A stretch of DNA of 30,443 bases from JBOGEB01 sp050743125 (GTDB taxonomy: Bacteria > Actinomycetota > Nitriliruptoria > Euzebyales > Egibacteraceae): positions 1 to 30,443 of the forward strand of contig JBOGEB010000029.1 in NCBI GenBank assembly GCA_050743125.1, given 5' to 3'. The position numbers were made by a program, and so were the translations under genes. Shown in pieces: positions 14,323-22,304 of this stretch. The notes below the pieces were generated by a model that had not been told where the DNA came from, ran no database searches, and saw only the letters and a list, made by a program, of their open reading frames with translations. Every line of letters starts with the position of its first letter. The first letter of the stretch is position 1.

Positions 14323-14987
14323 GTCATCGCATCCATAGCTTGGCCTCCATCGGGCGGCTCCGGCACCAGTCCGCCAGCCAGGGCGTACGAGTACAACGCC
14401 TTGCCCAACGCCGCTCTTCCCCGATGGAGGCGGCTCATCACGGTTCCGATCGGCGTGCCCATGATCTCGGCGATCTCCGCATAGGTGAAGCCCTCGACAT
14501 CCGCGAGGTACACCGCGATCCGGAACTGCTCGGGCAGGTCGGCCAACGCCTGCTTGACTTCCTCGTCAGGGAGCCTCGCCAGCACCTCGGCCTCGGCCGG
14601 CTCATGCGTGGTTGACGCCATCCGGTCGTAGAGCGAGAAGTCGCTCGTCCCGTCACCGAGCGTAGCGTCGGCGGACACCTCGATCGGCCGCCGCTGCACC
14701 TTGCGGTAGTTGTTGATGTAGGTGTTCGTGAGGATCCGGTAGAGCCAGGCCCGCAGGTTCGTGCCCGGCTTGAACTGGTGGAACGCGGCGTATGCCTTCG
14801 CGAACGTCTCTTGGACCAAGTCCTCGGCGTCGGCCGGGTTGTGCGTGTACCGCAAAGCCGCTGAGTAGAGCTGGTCGAGGTAAGGCACCGCCTCCGCGAC
14901 GAACCGCTCACGGCGCTCGCCGTCGTCGAGCTCCTTCCGAACAGCGCCGCTGGTGGGTGGGGACCCGGGCCGACCGTGGTGGGTCAC
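14319..14987 (-). CDS. SigR/SigH-type ECF sigma factor
   Basis: The 222-residue protein matches ECF sigma factors of the SigR/SigH (ECF12) type, which control the thiol-oxidative stress and mycothiol response in Actinobacteria. Region 2 has YSAALRYTHNPADAEDLVQE, TFAKAYAAFHQFKPGTNLRA and WLYRILTNTYINNYRK. Region 4 has LPEQFRIAVYLADVEGFTYA and EIMGTPIGTVMSRLHRGR. The start is the GTG at 14987 with AGGAAG just before it. A family 2 MITE-like element begins 9 bp upstream of that codon, so the usual autoregulated GGAAT-type promoter is not next to the gene. It must lie beyond or within the element if it still exists. The RsrA-like gene follows with a four-base overlap. Confidence 0.92.
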   Translation of the reverse strand: MTHHGRPGSPPTSGAVRKELDDGERRERFVAEAVPYLDQLYSAALRYTHNPADAEDLVQETFAKAYAAFHQFKPGTNLRAWLYRILTNTYINNYRKVQRRPIEVSADATLGDGTSDFSLYDRMASTTHEPAEAEVLARLPDEEVKQALADLPEQFRIAVYLADVEGFTYAEIAEIMGTPIGTVMSRLHRGRAALGKALYSYALAGGLVPEPPDGGQAMDAMT

Positions 14988-14996
14988 GAACTTCCT

Positions 14997-15246
14997 CTAG
15001 TGGTCCAAGCAGAAAGTTCCATTGGCTGTGAGGGGGTCCGGGGGAACGCCCCCGATCGCTGTGAGGGGGTCCGGGGGAACGCCCCCGATCGCTGTGAGGG
15101 CCCGGGCGGAGTGCTCCCCGCCGCGCAAGGCGAAGCGCTCCGCGCGGGTCGCGCCGTGTGCTGGTTGTCCTCGAGCGATCCGCAACGCCGCGAGGTGCGG
15201 ATGCTTTGCGCACGAATGCCACGGGTTTTTCCGCGCGGACCACTAG
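14997..15246. mobile_element. MITE-like element family 2, copy B (250 bp)
   Basis: Ends CTAGTGGTCC (14997-15006) and GGACCACTAG (15237-15246) are a perfect 10-bp inverted repeat. The body matches copy A at 12181-12541 except for fewer internal 33-bp units and a small rearrangement at the repeat's right side. No protein is encoded; open frames crossing it are by-products of the repeat. The element separates the sigR-like gene from whatever promoter lay upstream. Confidence 0.85.
15024..15089. repeat. 33-bp tandem repeat, two units, inside MITE copy B
   Basis: Units 15024-15056 and 15057-15089 differ at their first base and are variants (GGGGGAACGCCCCCGAT) of the units in copy A. The unit number therefore varies between copies of the element in one genome. 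Confidence 0.9.
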
Positions 15247-15368
15247 GGGGGGTGGGCGGGGAAGGCTGGCGTGGTCGGTCGGGCGGATGGGGGAGGTCGG
15301 CGTGGCCGGTCATGGAGTGACTCCGCGTTGGTAGGCGCGAGGCCGGGTCTGCGCCGTTGCCCCGAGTG

Positions 15369-15440
15369 TAGTGGTCCGCCTCGGAAGTTCCGTGCATTCG
15401 GCTGCACGCGCCTCGCGACGCGGGCGCAGATCTCGAGCCT
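15369..15440. mobile_element. Partial third copy of MITE-like family 2 end
   Basis: TAGTGGTCCGCCTCGGAAGT (from 15369) matches the left end of the family 2 elements, where TAGTGGTCC is followed by GCGGAAAGTTCCGTT-like sequence. Similarity fades afterwards, though the next bases resemble the fragment at 11100-11166 read in reverse. No right end was found. The 120 bp between this piece and copy B is G-rich and holds nothing recognisable. Confidence 0.45.
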
Positions 15441-15503
15441 CGGCGTTCTCCGGACTGCCTCGCCAGCTTCCTGCCCCCACCTGATAAACACGGCAAATAC
15501 TAC

Positions 15504-15532
15504 TTGACCAGCTTTAGATCTTTCTATCTACT
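15504..15532 (+). promoter_or_regulatory. Possible promoter upstream of the TcpC-like gene
   Basis: TTGACC (15504-15509) is followed after 17 bp by TCTACT (15527-15532), or after 15 bp by TATCTA. They lie in an AT-rich window (15482-15550) unusual for this region. The start codon is about 40 bp downstream, behind a strong GAGAGGAGGAG ribosome-binding site. Positions are clear; activity is inferred. Confidence 0.4.
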
Positions 15533-15569
15533 ATCAGTCAGTCTGATTTGCCCAGCGAGAGGAGGAGTC

Positions 15570-16514
15570 ATGCCGGATGACGCGCTCAGCGCGTGGCTGC
15601 GAGAAGGGACGGCGCGCTCGGAGGACGCCGACGAGGCTCGGTCCTCCTGGGACCGCCCCGACCGGGAGTTCTCGTGGGCGGGGGACTCCAGCGACGGGAG
15701 GTCACGGAGACGGGGGTGGAGGCTCCTGACGCTCGCCGTGGCGCCGTGGCTGGCGGTGGTCGGGCTGGTTATTGCCGGCTGGAAGCCCAGCCAGCGTGTG
15801 CCGACCACAGCTCCACCTCCCGCCCTTGCAACGACCCGCCCACGGGCCGTTGCTGCCTCCCACTCGCACAGCACCGAGCATCCGACGACACTTGACAGCC
15901 GCGCCGGGCCGGGGGAGGCGGACGCGCTCGGCTCCGCGTTGGGGGCGACCGCAGCCGCTGCGGTTCAGCTAGCACTCACTGGCACGGACCAGGCCAGCGC
16001 CCGGAGCCGCTACGTCAATCTCGCCCTCCCGGAGGCGATTACCTGGGTCGGGGACGTCGCGATCGTCGATGTGGCTGCCGTCGTGCTCGAGGGAACGGGG
16101 GGAAACTGGGGCCAGCCCCATCCCGCCCGGTATGCCGTTCCCCTTCAGGTCCGAGCGGGCACGGTGCGGGTGCTCAGCGTCCCATGGGCGTTACCTGATC
16201 CACCCCAGACGGCACCCAGGGGCACCGCGTTTGCCCCAGTAAACGACCGTGCGCTCGCGGAGGCGGCTGGCCGCGCGATCAGCTCCGTCGGTTACCGGGA
16301 CGTCCGCGTTCAGGCGCTCGCGCGCGACCCGGGCCTACCCGGCATGCTGAAGGTGGAGGTCACCGCGATCAGCCCTGGTGAGGGCCAGCCCCGGTCGCAG
16401 GAGATCTGGGTCAGCGACCAGCCATCGCCGACGGTGCTCGGCGCGGATCACTCGAGGGCGCGATCGGACCCAGAGCCGCAGCCGACCGTGGCGAGTGAGG
16501 ACGGTGCCCGGTGA
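15570..16514 (+). CDS. Single-pass membrane protein, weakly TcpC-like
   Basis: The start is the ATG at 15570, with GAGAGGAGGAG five bases upstream; this cuts off 22 spurious codons. The protein has 314 residues: a charged cytosolic N-terminus of about 50, one membrane segment near residues 50-70 (TLAVAPWLAVVGLVIAGW), a Pro/Thr/Ser linker and two globular outer domains. The segments ARYAVPLQVRAGTVRVLSVP and NDRALAEAAGRAISSVGYRD recall the paired NTF2-like domains of TcpC-type conjugation proteins of Gram-positive mobile elements. The match is loose, and no other conjugation genes are visible. It overlaps the next gene by four bases (GTGA), so the two are co-translated. Function unsettled. Confidence 0.7.
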   Translation: MPDDALSAWLREGTARSEDADEARSSWDRPDREFSWAGDSSDGRSRRRGWRLLTLAVAPWLAVVGLVIAGWKPSQRVPTTAPPPALATTRPRAVAASHSHSTEHPTTLDSRAGPGEADALGSALGATAAAAVQLALTGTDQASARSRYVNLALPEAITWVGDVAIVDVAAVVLEGTGGNWGQPHPARYAVPLQVRAGTVRVLSVPWALPDPPQTAPRGTAFAPVNDRALAEAAGRAISSVGYRDVRVQALARDPGLPGMLKVEVTAISPGEGQPRSQEIWVSDQPSPTVLGADHSRARSDPEPQPTVASEDGAR

Positions 16515-17026
16515 CCGCGCTCGACACGTGCCAGCGACCGACGACGGCACCGGTCGGTCCCGCCGGCCGCCGGCCGCCGGGCCACCCAGGCGAGCGGGAG
16601 CGCCCTCGCCGAAAGCCGGCTGACCCGGACCGTCTGTCCCGTTGGTTCGCCGCCCTGTTCTTGGAGGTTGAGGCCGGCCAGCGCCCGCGCGCTCACCTCG
16701 AGCCGCTCATGGATCCCCGGTTGGCGGTGCGCCTAGCGCCCGTCTGGGTCCGCTCCTGTACACCCGGGCACATCCTCAGCGTCCACGGTGTTCCTGACCA
16801 CGGTGTTCCTGGGGGAAGCGTTTGCGCTCAGGGCGTCTACGACGCGGTCGTCATCGTGCAACGGGGACCGCGCGTCGGTGTCCTGTGCCTGCGCCTGGTG
16901 CAGACCGTCGCGGGATGGCGGGTGGAGGAGGCGGCACGCCCCGAGGATGGGCGCCTTCCGCAGCCCGCTCTGGGATACGAGGTCGGCGAGTCGGACCACG
17001 CTGAGCTGGTGGATGGGGCGGAATGA
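16511..17026 (+). CDS. DUF6459-like (Rv3242c-neighbourhood type) hypothetical protein
   Basis: The product has 171 residues from the GTG at 16511, which overlaps the previous stop. An Arg/Pro-rich disordered N-terminus of about 40 residues precedes a small folded domain. It contains RWFAALFLEVEAGQRPRAHL and LEPLMDPRLAVRLAPV, then alternating beta strands (YDAVVIVQRGPRVGVLCLRL, VAGWRVEEAARPE). This order matches what I recall of DUF6459 proteins, which in Actinobacteria often lie near secA, as here. No enzyme motif is visible. An unusual short repeat (GTTCCTGACCACGGTGTTCCTG) near 16790 encodes GVPDHGVPGG. Function unknown. Confidence 0.7.
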   Translation: MTALDTCQRPTTAPVGPAGRRPPGHPGERERPRRKPADPDRLSRWFAALFLEVEAGQRPRAHLEPLMDPRLAVRLAPVWVRSCTPGHILSVHGVPDHGVPGGSVCAQGVYDAVVIVQRGPRVGVLCLRLVQTVAGWRVEEAARPEDGRLPQPALGYEVGESDHAELVDGAE

Positions 17027-17075
17027 CGATGCGGATATTTGCTCTCATTGGCCTGAATTCGCTACGGTCACGCCA

Positions 17076-18158
17076 ATGCGCGCGGATGCCCGCCCCCGGC
17101 GATCGCGACTCTTCCTTCCCCTCTTGGGTCTCCTCGCCGCGGTGATCAGCTTCGCCTGGCTCGGCACCAGCCCAGCCTGGTCCGCCGACCCACGGCTTGA
17201 GCGCGCGCGCTCGAACCGCGAAGCCGCGCAAGCGAGGCTTGACGACCTTCTCCAGCGCGTAGAGGCCGTCCACGCCAAGGCGTCGGCCGCAGAGACGAAG
17301 CTGGACTCACTGACACGGGCGGAAGCCCAGCAGCAACAGGTGGCGAACTCCGCGCTCAGCGCGCTGTCCCAACAAATCTTGGATCAGTACAAGCACGGCA
17401 GCGTCGATCCCGCACTGACGCTCCTGTCCTCGGGCTCACCCCAGGAGACTCTCCAGCGTGCCCAGCTAGTCGGTCTGCTCGCGAGGCGCAGCAAGGCGAA
17501 GATCGAAACCGCGTCCTCGGCCCGAACCCGCACGCAGGCGGTCGCGGCCGAGGTCGCGCGGGCAGCGCGGACGCTGCGGGCACAGAAGGCGGAGATCGAC
17601 GCGCTGCGGCTGCGGGTCGCAGGTGAGCTCGCCAAGGCCCAGCAAGTCGAGGACCAGGTCCGAGCCCGGATCGCGGGCGAGCGAGCCTCATCGGCACGCC
17701 CGAGTCGGTCGCGCGGGCCGCTCGGTGGCATCGCTGGAGCCCCTGGGTTGGTGATCGGCTCGACCTCCTGTCCCGTCGGCGCGCCACGCCACTACAGCAA
17801 CACGTGGGGCGCGCCACGCTCGGGCGGCCGGACCCACAAGGGCGTCGATGTCCTGGCCCCCCGCGGCACGCCGATCTACGCGTACGAGAAGGGCACGATC
17901 ACGCGTATGAGCACGAGCAGCCTCGGCGGGATCACCCTCTACCTGGATGGCGACAGCGGCAATCAGTACTACTACGCCCACCTTGCCGGGTACGTCGACA
18001 ACATCCGGCCGGGGACGCGGACGACCGTTGGCCAGCACATTGCCTTCGTCGGCGACACCGGTAACGCACGCGGCATCCCCCACCTCCACCTCGAGATCCG
18101 CCCGGGCGGCAGAGGCAACATCAACCCATACCCCTTCGCCCATAGAGCCTGCGGCTAA
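17076..18158 (+). CDS. Secreted M23-family metallopeptidase with coiled-coil N-terminus
   Basis: The 360-residue product has a signal peptide (RRSRLFLPLLGLLAAVISFA, cleavage near SPAWSA). Two coiled-coil stretches, about residues 35-110 and 145-210, are rich in Ala, Arg, Glu and Gln. The C-terminal LytM/M23 domain follows. The zinc ligands are visible as His254 and Asp258 (THKGVDVLAPRG) and the HLH pair at His336 and His338 (PHLHLEI). The layout matches EnvC- or RipA-neighbour-type cell-wall hydrolases or their regulators, which cleave peptidoglycan cross-links. All catalytic residues are present, so it is probably an active endopeptidase rather than a degenerate activator. It follows the DUF6459-like gene by 49 bp. 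No strong ribosome-binding site is seen at the ATG, but the signal peptide starts right there. Confidence 0.88.
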   Translation: MRADARPRRSRLFLPLLGLLAAVISFAWLGTSPAWSADPRLERARSNREAAQARLDDLLQRVEAVHAKASAAETKLDSLTRAEAQQQQVANSALSALSQQILDQYKHGSVDPALTLLSSGSPQETLQRAQLVGLLARRSKAKIETASSARTRTQAVAAEVARAARTLRAQKAEIDALRLRVAGELAKAQQVEDQVRARIAGERASSARPSRSRGPLGGIAGAPGLVIGSTSCPVGAPRHYSNTWGAPRSGGRTHKGVDVLAPRGTPIYAYEKGTITRMSTSSLGGITLYLDGDSGNQYYYAHLAGYVDNIRPGTRTTVGQHIAFVGDTGNARGIPHLHLEIRPGGRGNINPYPFAHRACG

Positions 18159-18260
18159 CCACCACGAGCGGCCGACTCAGTGACCGCAAACGCCCCAACG
18201 CGCGGCGCATCTGCTCTCAATGAGGTGGCTTTGGGCGACGGCACACGGCCGGTCCCCTCC

Positions 18261-21188
18261 CTACCCTCCGTGGCAGCGCTTGTACTTGAGACCCGAACCG
18301 CATGGGCAAGGGTCGTTCCGGCCGATCTTGTCTTCGTTGACCACCGTGCCGCGCGCTTTTGTGGCCTGCTCGGCGGCCTGGCGTGCCGAGCCGGAGGAAG
18401 CGGCGACCGCCGCAGGGCTGGCGTCGACCGCGTAGGACGCGCTCACGTCACCCGACGTGGCTCCGGCCGTGGTCGTCGATGAGGTGTACGACAGCTGCTT
18501 GGGCTGGGCGCGTGGCTCGTCGCGCAACGCGGGTCGTGAGATCTGCGGAGCAGGGCGCATTTCCCCAGCCCCCTTTGCGGCGGAGGGCTTTCCCCCGACC
18601 CCCTGCGCGCCGCTGACGGCGGGAGCGGGCTCGCGCTGGACGGGAAGGTAGAAGAAGTAACCGGCGGCTTCTTTCTTGATCTGCGCGCGGACCGCCTGGA
18701 ACGCCTCGTAGGCCTCGCGCTGGTACTCGACGAGCGGGTCGCGCTGGCCGACGGCGCGCAGCCCGATGCCGTCCCGGAGGTGGTCCATCTCGTAGAGGTG
18801 CTCACGCCAGATCCGGTCGACCACCGAGAGGATCACGCGACGCTCTACCTGGCGGAGGACCTCGGGTGACAGCTCGGCCTCGCGCTCGTCGTAGCGTGCA
18901 AGCGCGTCGTCGGCGAGCAGGTCGGCGAGCTCCTCATGCGCGATCGACTCGAGGTCGATCGACTCCCGGTCGACCTGCGCCGGGTAGATCTGCTCGAGCT
19001 CGGCCCACAGGTCGTCGAGCCGCCACTCCTCCGGGAAGACCCCGGGGGACGCGTAGGCGGCAACGAGGCCGCGCACCGAATCGTCGATGAAGTCGACGGC
19101 GAACTCCGCCACCTGCTCATCGGTGCCGTCGAGGACGACGTTGCGCTCGGCGTAGATCACCTGGCGCTGCGCGTTCATCACGTCGTCGTACTTCAGGACG
19201 TTCTTGCGGAGCTCGAAGTTCCGGGATTCGACCTGGGCCTGCGCGCGGGCGACCGCGCGGGTGACCATTTTGTGCTCGATCGGGACGTCCTCAGGAAGCT
19301 TCAGACGAGTCATGATCGACTCAACCGCGGTCGCGTTGAACAGCCGCATGAGGTCGTCCTCGAGCGACAGGTAGAACCGTGACTCACCAGGGTCGCCCTG
19401 GCGGCCGGAACGACCACGTAGCTGGTTGTCTATACGCCGGGACTCGTGGCGCTCAGTGCCCAGCACGTAGAGACCGCCGAGCTCGCGGACCTTGTCGCCC
19501 TCGAGCTTGCACGCGGCCCTGCACTCGGCGAGCGCCTCCGGGTAGACACGCGTGTAGACGTCCTGGTCGAGCTGGCCGTCCTCAAGCTGGGCTTCCGCTT
19601 TGGCGCGGGCGTCCGCCATCGCCTCAGGATTACCGCCGAGCATGATGTCGACGCCGCGGCCAGCCATGTTCGTCGCGACCGTGACCGCTCCGATGCGCCC
19701 GGCCTGGGCAATGATCGCGGCCTCCTTGAAATGGTTCTTCGCGTTGAGAACCTCATGTGGGATGCCGCGGCGGATGAGCATCTCGGACAGGCGTTCCGAC
19801 TTCTCGATCGAGATCGTGCCGACGAGGACCGGCTGGCCCCGCTCGTAACGCTCGCAGATGTCGCTGGCGACGGCCTCGAGCTTTGCCTTGTCGGTCTTGA
19901 AGATCTGGTCCGCGTGGTCGAGGCGGACGACGGCCTGGTTGGTGGGCACGGACACGACGCCGATGTCGTAGATGTGCGCGAACTCGGCCTCCTCGGTCTT
20001 GGCCGTACCGGTCATGCCGGCGAGCTTCTCGTAGGTCCTGAAGTAGTTCTGCAGGGTGATCGTGGCGAGCGTCTGGTTCTCCTCCTTGATCTTGACGCCC
20101 TCTTTCGCCTCGATCGCCTGGTGGAGCCCCTCGGAGTAGCGGCGACCGGGCAGCGTGCGCCCGGTGAACTCATCGACGATGAGCACCTCACCGTCGGAGA
20201 TCATGTACTCCTGATCCCGCCGGTAGAGCTCCTGCGCACGGATCGCGTTCTGCAGGTGGTGGATCAGGGGCGTGTTGACGCTCTCGTAAAGGTTTTCGAC
20301 CCCGAGCAGCTCCTCGACCCTCGCGACACCCCGCTCGGTGACTGCGACCGTGCGCTTCGCCTCATCGACGACGTAGTCCTTCTCTGCGGTTTCCTGGGCT
20401 TGGCTCCCCATCTCGCGCTTCTCGCGCTCCGTGAGCAGCCGGCCTCGCTCCAGCTCCCGCATCACCCGCTTGACGAACACCGTGTACCACTCGGTTGCCT
20501 GGTCGGCAGGTCCGGAGATGATGAGCGGTGTACGGGCCTCGTCAATGAGAATGGAGTCGACCTCATCGACGATCGCGTAGTGATGCCCCTGCTGCTGCAC
20601 CTTGTCCGCGGCGCGCACGACCATGTGGTCACGGAGGAAGTCGAAACCGAACTCGTTGTTCGTCCCGTACGTGATGTCGCACAGGTACGCCCGCCGCTTC
20701 TCCTGGTTGGGCTGTTGCGCATAGACGAGCCCGACCGACAGGCCGAGCACGCCTTCGTGAACCCTGCCCATCCACTCCTTGTCACGCGAGGCGAGGTACG
20801 GGTTGACCGTGACGACGTGCACACCTTTACCCTCGAGCGCGTTGAGGTAGACAGGCATCGTCGAGGTGAGGGTCTTGCCCTCACCGGTCTTCATCTCCGC
20901 GATGTCACTCTGGTGAAGCGCGATCCCGCCGAGCACCTGCACGTCGAACGGCCGCTGGCCGAGCGCCCGCTTCGCGGCCTCGCGCACGGTCGCGAACGCC
21001 TCTGGCAGCAGGTCGTCGAGCGTTTCGCCGTCAGCCAGTCGCCGCCGGAGCTCGTCCGTGCGGCCCTTTAACTCAGCGTCAGTGAGCGCAGCCACCCTCG
21101 GCTCGAGGTCGGTGACCCGCCCAACGATGCCGTACAGCTCCTTGAGGTGCCTGCCCTCACCGAGACGGAGAAGTTTTTGGAGCACCAC
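18261..21188 (-). CDS. secA: Preprotein translocase ATPase SecA
   Basis: The 975-residue protein is the motor of general protein export, pushing unfolded preproteins through SecYEG at the membrane. Motifs in order: MKTGEGKTLTSTMPVYLNAL (Walker A, about residues 99-118), IVDEVDSILIDEARTPLIIS (Walker B, about 206-225), MTGTAKTEEAEF, GTISIEKSERLSEMLIRRGI, TNMAGRGVDIMLGGNPE and RGRSGRQGDPGESRFYLSLE. A helical scaffold domain and a Pro/Ala/Ser-rich linker follow. The C-terminal zinc motif is NDPCPCGSGLKYKRCHGG, used for SecB or ribosome and lipid contact. Length and zinc tail correspond to the housekeeping SecA1. The start is GTG at 21188. Antisense open frames over this gene are shadows. Confidence 0.97.
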   Translation of the reverse strand: MVLQKLLRLGEGRHLKELYGIVGRVTDLEPRVAALTDAELKGRTDELRRRLADGETLDDLLPEAFATVREAAKRALGQRPFDVQVLGGIALHQSDIAEMKTGEGKTLTSTMPVYLNALEGKGVHVVTVNPYLASRDKEWMGRVHEGVLGLSVGLVYAQQPNQEKRRAYLCDITYGTNNEFGFDFLRDHMVVRAADKVQQQGHHYAIVDEVDSILIDEARTPLIISGPADQATEWYTVFVKRVMRELERGRLLTEREKREMGSQAQETAEKDYVVDEAKRTVAVTERGVARVEELLGVENLYESVNTPLIHHLQNAIRAQELYRRDQEYMISDGEVLIVDEFTGRTLPGRRYSEGLHQAIEAKEGVKIKEENQTLATITLQNYFRTYEKLAGMTGTAKTEEAEFAHIYDIGVVSVPTNQAVVRLDHADQIFKTDKAKLEAVASDICERYERGQPVLVGTISIEKSERLSEMLIRRGIPHEVLNAKNHFKEAAIIAQAGRIGAVTVATNMAGRGVDIMLGGNPEAMADARAKAEAQLEDGQLDQDVYTRVYPEALAECRAACKLEGDKVRELGGLYVLGTERHESRRIDNQLRGRSGRQGDPGESRFYLSLEDDLMRLFNATAVESIMTRLKLPEDVPIEHKMVTRAVARAQAQVESRNFELRKNVLKYDDVMNAQRQVIYAERNVVLDGTDEQVAEFAVDFIDDSVRGLVAAYASPGVFPEEWRLDDLWAELEQIYPAQVDRESIDLESIAHEELADLLADDALARYDEREAELSPEVLRQVERRVILSVVDRIWREHLYEMDHLRDGIGLRAVGQRDPLVEYQREAYEAFQAVRAQIKKEAAGYFFYLPVQREPAPAVSGAQGVGGKPSAAKGAGEMRPAPQISRPALRDEPRAQPKQLSYTSSTTTAGATSGDVSASYAVDASPAAVAASSGSARQAAEQATKARGTVVNEDKIGRNDPCPCGSGLKYKRCHGG

Positions 21189-21513
21189 GATGCCGTCCTT
21201 GCTGCTCGATGGCTGTGAGCGCCTAGTGTAAAGGAGCTGTGCGGGTCAGTGGCCAGCCCCCACCCGCACTGTGCAGCGGGCCGAGCGGTTGCGCTCAGGT
21301 CGCGTGCGCGATCCGCCACCCCGCTACCGCGATCTCGGTCAGGCGCACGCCGTCCTCGTCGAGCGCCCGACGACTGGAGTGGAACGCCCGCCCATTGCGC
21401 TCCAGATCAGTGCGGCGAGCGCTCGCTCACCGACCGGAGAAGGCGGCGGCGCAGCCCGCGGGGAGTCAGGCGCGCGCCGGAGTCCGCCGGTGTTGCGGTG
21501 GTCACGGAAGCGC
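21189..21513. other. Intergenic region between response regulator and secA
   Basis: This 325-bp gap upstream of secA has no complete gene. On the minus strand a frame with ERALAALIWSAM near 21430 and another with SRRALDEDGVRLTEIAVAGW, ending at a TGA near 21300, look coding-like and would join by one frameshift. It may be a small decayed or mis-sequenced gene. The secA promoter must lie here as well. Confidence 0.35.
21225..21230 (-). promoter_or_regulatory. Likely -10 element of the secA promoter
   Basis: TACACT on the minus strand (21230-21225) lies about 37 bp ahead of the secA GTG and fits an actinobacterial -10 hexamer. No good -35 match is seen at the right distance; a weak CCACTG lies 16 bp upstream. 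Confidence 0.35.
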
Positions 21514-22191
21514 CTACTTGATCTCGAGCAGCTTCTCGCGCACGGCGTAGACCACGGCCTCCATGCGGGAATGGAGGTGGAGCTTCTCCAGGATGTTACG
21601 GACGTGGTTCTTGACCGTGTTCTCGGAGATGTAGAGCTGCTTCGCGATGTCACGGTTGTTCAGGCCCTGCGCGACGAGGGTGAGGACCTCCATCTCGCGG
21701 TCCGTCAGACGCGGGGCAGGCATCTGCTGTTTCTCCTCGTCCTTGCGCGCCATGGCAGCAAACTCGTTGAGGAGCTTCGACGCCATCGACGGGGAGATGA
21801 GCGACTGGCCCATGTGCACGCTGCGGATCGCGCCTGCGACCTCCTCGATCGAGATCTCCTTGAGGAGATAGCCGTTGGCACCCGCCTTGATCGCGTCGTA
21901 AAGGTCTTCCTCCTCGTCACTGATCGTGAGCATGAGGATCTTCGTGTGCGGCACCGCGCCCTTGATCGCCTGAGTGGCCTCGATGCCGCCGCGGCCGGGC
22001 ATGCGCACGTCCATCAGAACCAAGTCGGGCATGTGCTGCTCGGCGAGGGCGATCACTTCGTTCCCGTCGTTCGCCTCCGCCACGACCTCAATGTCCGGCT
22101 CGGACTCGAGCACCATCTCCAGCCCCCGCCGAAACAGCGCGTGGTCGTCCGCCACGATGACGCGAATCATGTCCGGACGCTGCTCACCCAT
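21514..22191 (-). CDS. NarL/FixJ-family response regulator
   Basis: The start is placed at the ATG at 22191 with GGAG upstream; the frame runs further but without family sequence. The 225-residue product has a receiver domain with the acidic pair Asp15-Asp16 (VIVADDHALFRRGLEMVLES), phosphoacceptor Asp61 (LVLMDVRMPGRGG) and Lys111 (GANGYLLKE). A linker rich in charged residues follows, then a LuxR helix-turn-helix (LTDREMEVLTLVAQGLNNRD, then ISENTVKNHVRNILEKLHLH). It is a DNA-binding transcription factor activated by phosphorylation. No histidine kinase is adjacent, so the partner is elsewhere. In Streptomyces a response regulator also lies between hpf and secA, so the order here is conserved. 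Confidence 0.93.
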   Translation of the reverse strand: MGEQRPDMIRVIVADDHALFRRGLEMVLESEPDIEVVAEANDGNEVIALAEQHMPDLVLMDVRMPGRGGIEATQAIKGAVPHTKILMLTISDEEEDLYDAIKAGANGYLLKEISIEEVAGAIRSVHMGQSLISPSMASKLLNEFAAMARKDEEKQQMPAPRLTDREMEVLTLVAQGLNNRDIAKQLYISENTVKNHVRNILEKLHLHSRMEAVVYAVREKLLEIK

Positions 22192-22304
22192 CGCCGCTCT
22201 CTCCGCCTTCACTCGATCGGCCCGGTTCCACCAGACTAGCCTAGGACCGAGCCGACCGTGTATCGGGGGCGTCCCCGCATCTTCGTACGGCGTCACACGA
22301 GAAC

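Noticed and set aside
19446..21071. 541-codon plus-strand open frame opposite secA
   Set aside because: It is exactly antisense to conserved secA codons. The product is an Asp/Leu/Val-rich shadow with no motif, as expected opposite GC-rich codons.
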